Assembly (NCBI GenBank): GCA_937996825.1
Contig: CALKUJ010000247.1
Location: forward strand, 1-7,714
From: an uncultured Polynucleobacter sp.
Lineage (GTDB): Bacteria; Pseudomonadota; Gammaproteobacteria; Burkholderiales; Burkholderiaceae
Reading direction: 5' to 3'
DNA: 7,714 bases
How positions within the stretch are numbered: position 1 is the first letter of the stretch; each line of letters starts with the position of its first letter. Of this stretch, positions 6,526-7,714 are shown piece after piece. A program made the translations under genes and the position numbers. The notes beneath the pieces are model-generated. The model did not search any database. It had not been told where the DNA came from and worked only from the letters and a program-made list of their open reading frames with translations.

Positions 6526-7358
6526 GCGACTTAATTACCGCTATTCCTGATGTCACTGATGGCATGTCAGAGTCTTTTGCAAGACTCTATGGCGAGCCTT
6601 TATTTCAGCTGCCATCTGATTTATATATTCCACCCGATGCCTTAGAGGTTTTCTTAGAGGCTTTTGAGGGTCCGCTGGATCTTTTGCTTTATTTGATCCG
6701 CAAACAGAACTTCAACGTTCTAGATATCCCAATGGCTGAGGTGACAAAACAATACCTTGGCTATATTGAACAAATTCGTCACAGCAATCTAGAGTTAGCC
6801 GCCGAATATCTTTTGATGGCCGCGATGTTGATTGAAATTAAATCGCGTATGCTCTTGCCAATGAAAAAAGCTGATAGCGATGAAGAGGTTGAAGATCCTC
6901 GCGCAGAATTGGTTCGCCGCTTGCTTGAATACGAGCGCATGAAATTAGCTGCTCAAGAACTCGACAAGATGCCTGTTCTTGGTCGTGACTTTTACAAAGC
7001 CAATGGTCATGTTGATACGACGGTTGCCGTTACTTGGCCTGATATCAATCCAAATGACATCCAAGCCGCATGGCGAGATGTTCTGTATCGAGCCAAGCTC
7101 AATCAGCACCACACCATCACCCGCGAGCAATTATCTGTGCGTGATTTCATGACCCGCATTTTGCGACGCTTGCAAGGTGAGCGCTTCATTGAATTCACTG
7201 ATTTATTTGAAGATGCGATTGCCAGCGGTCAAGGCGCTCCGATGGTGGTGGTCAATTTCATTGCGATGCTTGAGCTATCTCGCGAGGCTTTGATTGAAAT
7301 CACTCAAGCAGAACCGTACGCTCCTATTTATGTGCGTTTGGCGTATTCGCCCAACTAA
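6522..7358 (+). CDS. scpA: Segregation and condensation protein A (SMC kleisin subunit)
   Basis: ScpA is the kleisin that bridges the heads of an SMC dimer and, with ScpB, forms the condensin complex that compacts and segregates the chromosome. The 278 residues have a roughly 42-residue N-terminal extension. The family signature FEGPLDLLLYLIRKQNFNVL follows at 48-67, then DIPMAEVTKQYL and EYLLMAAMLIEIKSRMLLP (95-113), which is the N-terminal helical domain that contacts the SMC neck. An acidic linker (DSDEEVEDPRAEL) leads to the middle region. A C-terminal winged helix lies at about 205-275 (VRDFMTRILRRLQ, then MVVVNFIAMLELSREALIEI) and should bind the SMC cap. The ATG overlaps the DUF3460 stop (ATGA) and lacks its own clear Shine-Dalgarno, so translation is probably coupled. 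smc and scpB are not in the window. Confidence 0.95.
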   Translation: MSDLITAIPDVTDGMSESFARLYGEPLFQLPSDLYIPPDALEVFLEAFEGPLDLLLYLIRKQNFNVLDIPMAEVTKQYLGYIEQIRHSNLELAAEYLLMAAMLIEIKSRMLLPMKKADSDEEVEDPRAELVRRLLEYERMKLAAQELDKMPVLGRDFYKANGHVDTTVAVTWPDINPNDIQAAWRDVLYRAKLNQHHTITREQLSVRDFMTRILRRLQGERFIEFTDLFEDAIASGQGAPMVVVNFIAMLELSREALIEITQAEPYAPIYVRLAYSPN

Positions 7359-7384
7359 CATCGTCCTCTTAAGAAAAATCTCTC

Positions 7385-7714
7385 ATGAAGATCATCAGCG
7401 ACATTCAAGATTTGCGTGATCAACTGCGCGGACAAAATAGAGCGGTATTTGTTCCGACCATGGGTAACCTTCATGAAGGCCATCTCTCTTTGATGCGCTT
7501 GGCCAGACAGCATGGTGATCCAGTGATTGCCAGCATTTTTGTCAATCGTTTGCAATTTGGCCCAAATGAAGATTTTGATAAATACCCACGCACTTTTGAG
7601 GCAGATGTTGAAAAGCTGGAAAAAGAAGGTGTGTATGTTTTATTTGCGCCGACCGAAAAAGATTTGTACCCAGAGCCTCAGGAATACCGCGTGGAACCTC
7701 CTCAGAATCTAGGC
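7385..7714 (+). CDS. panC: Pantothenate synthetase (pantoate-beta-alanine ligase), 5' part
   Basis: PanC joins pantoate and beta-alanine with ATP to make pantothenate, the precursor of coenzyme A, in the cytoplasm. The window holds the first 110 codons with no stop, so the gene runs off the right edge; family members are about 280 residues. Clear marks are FVPTMGNLHEGHLSLM (22-37), containing the HIGH-type nucleotide-binding motif as H30-E-G-H33, then FVNRLQFGPNEDFDKYPRT (52-70) and FAPTEKDLYP (87-96). The ATG at 7385 gives the usual short N terminus. It lies 26 bp after the scpA stop, with only a weak AAGAAA upstream. The scpA-panC order is common in Burkholderiales, where panD often follows. 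Confidence 0.96.
   Translation, partial: MKIISDIQDLRDQLRGQNRAVFVPTMGNLHEGHLSLMRLARQHGDPVIASIFVNRLQFGPNEDFDKYPRTFEADVEKLEKEGVYVLFAPTEKDLYPEPQEYRVEPPQNLG

Noticed and set aside
7355..7712. Open frames on both strands over the start of panC.
   Set aside because: The panC frame from 7385 has unmistakable family motifs and stays open to the edge, so the other frames are shadows.

Overview
The window reads as an ordinary chromosomal segment of a betaproteobacterium in the order Burkholderiales. Its moderate GC and AT-leaning codons suggest a low-GC, streamlined lineage such as Polynucleobacter; that genus call is inferred from gene content and composition, without a database search. The supporting signs are the DUF3460-scpA-panC order, the DUF3305/DUF3306/ferredoxin trio that usually accompanies respiratory formate dehydrogenase, and a divergent apbC/metG pair.

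Left arm (minus strand, 2859 down to 5): apbC (Fe-S cluster carrier P-loop ATPase, GTG start), then a DUF3305 protein 3 bp downstream, then a DUF3306 protein overlapping it by one base (TAATG), then after an 81-bp gap the N-terminal part of an HdrA/ferredoxin-like protein. In related bacteria the last three genes sit beside fdh genes, so this arm is probably the upstream end of a formate dehydrogenase maturation/electron-transfer cluster continuing to the left of the window. The ferredoxin-like frame ends at a TAG at positions 5-7 after 160 residues, before any of its expected ferredoxin cysteine clusters.

A 62-bp intergenic region (2860-2921) separates the two divergent arms and must hold both promoters.

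Right arm (plus strand, 2922 to the end): metG (methionyl-tRNA synthetase without the C-terminal tRNA-binding domain), a SulP-family anion transporter with a STAS domain, a 60-residue DUF3460 protein, scpA (condensin kleisin) and the 5' part of panC (pantothenate synthesis). metG/sulP and DUF3460/scpA each overlap by ATGA, and the other gaps are under 30 bp, so the arm is laid out like one operon although the functions are unrelated (translation, transport, chromosome segregation, CoA precursor synthesis).

I found no mobile element, CRISPR array, RNA gene or convincing intrinsic terminator, and no clearly new system. The points most worth a second look are the early stop in the ferredoxin-like gene, the short MetRS joined directly to a transporter gene, the linkage of apbC to the formate dehydrogenase accessory genes, and the uncharacterised DUF3460 protein coupled to scpA.
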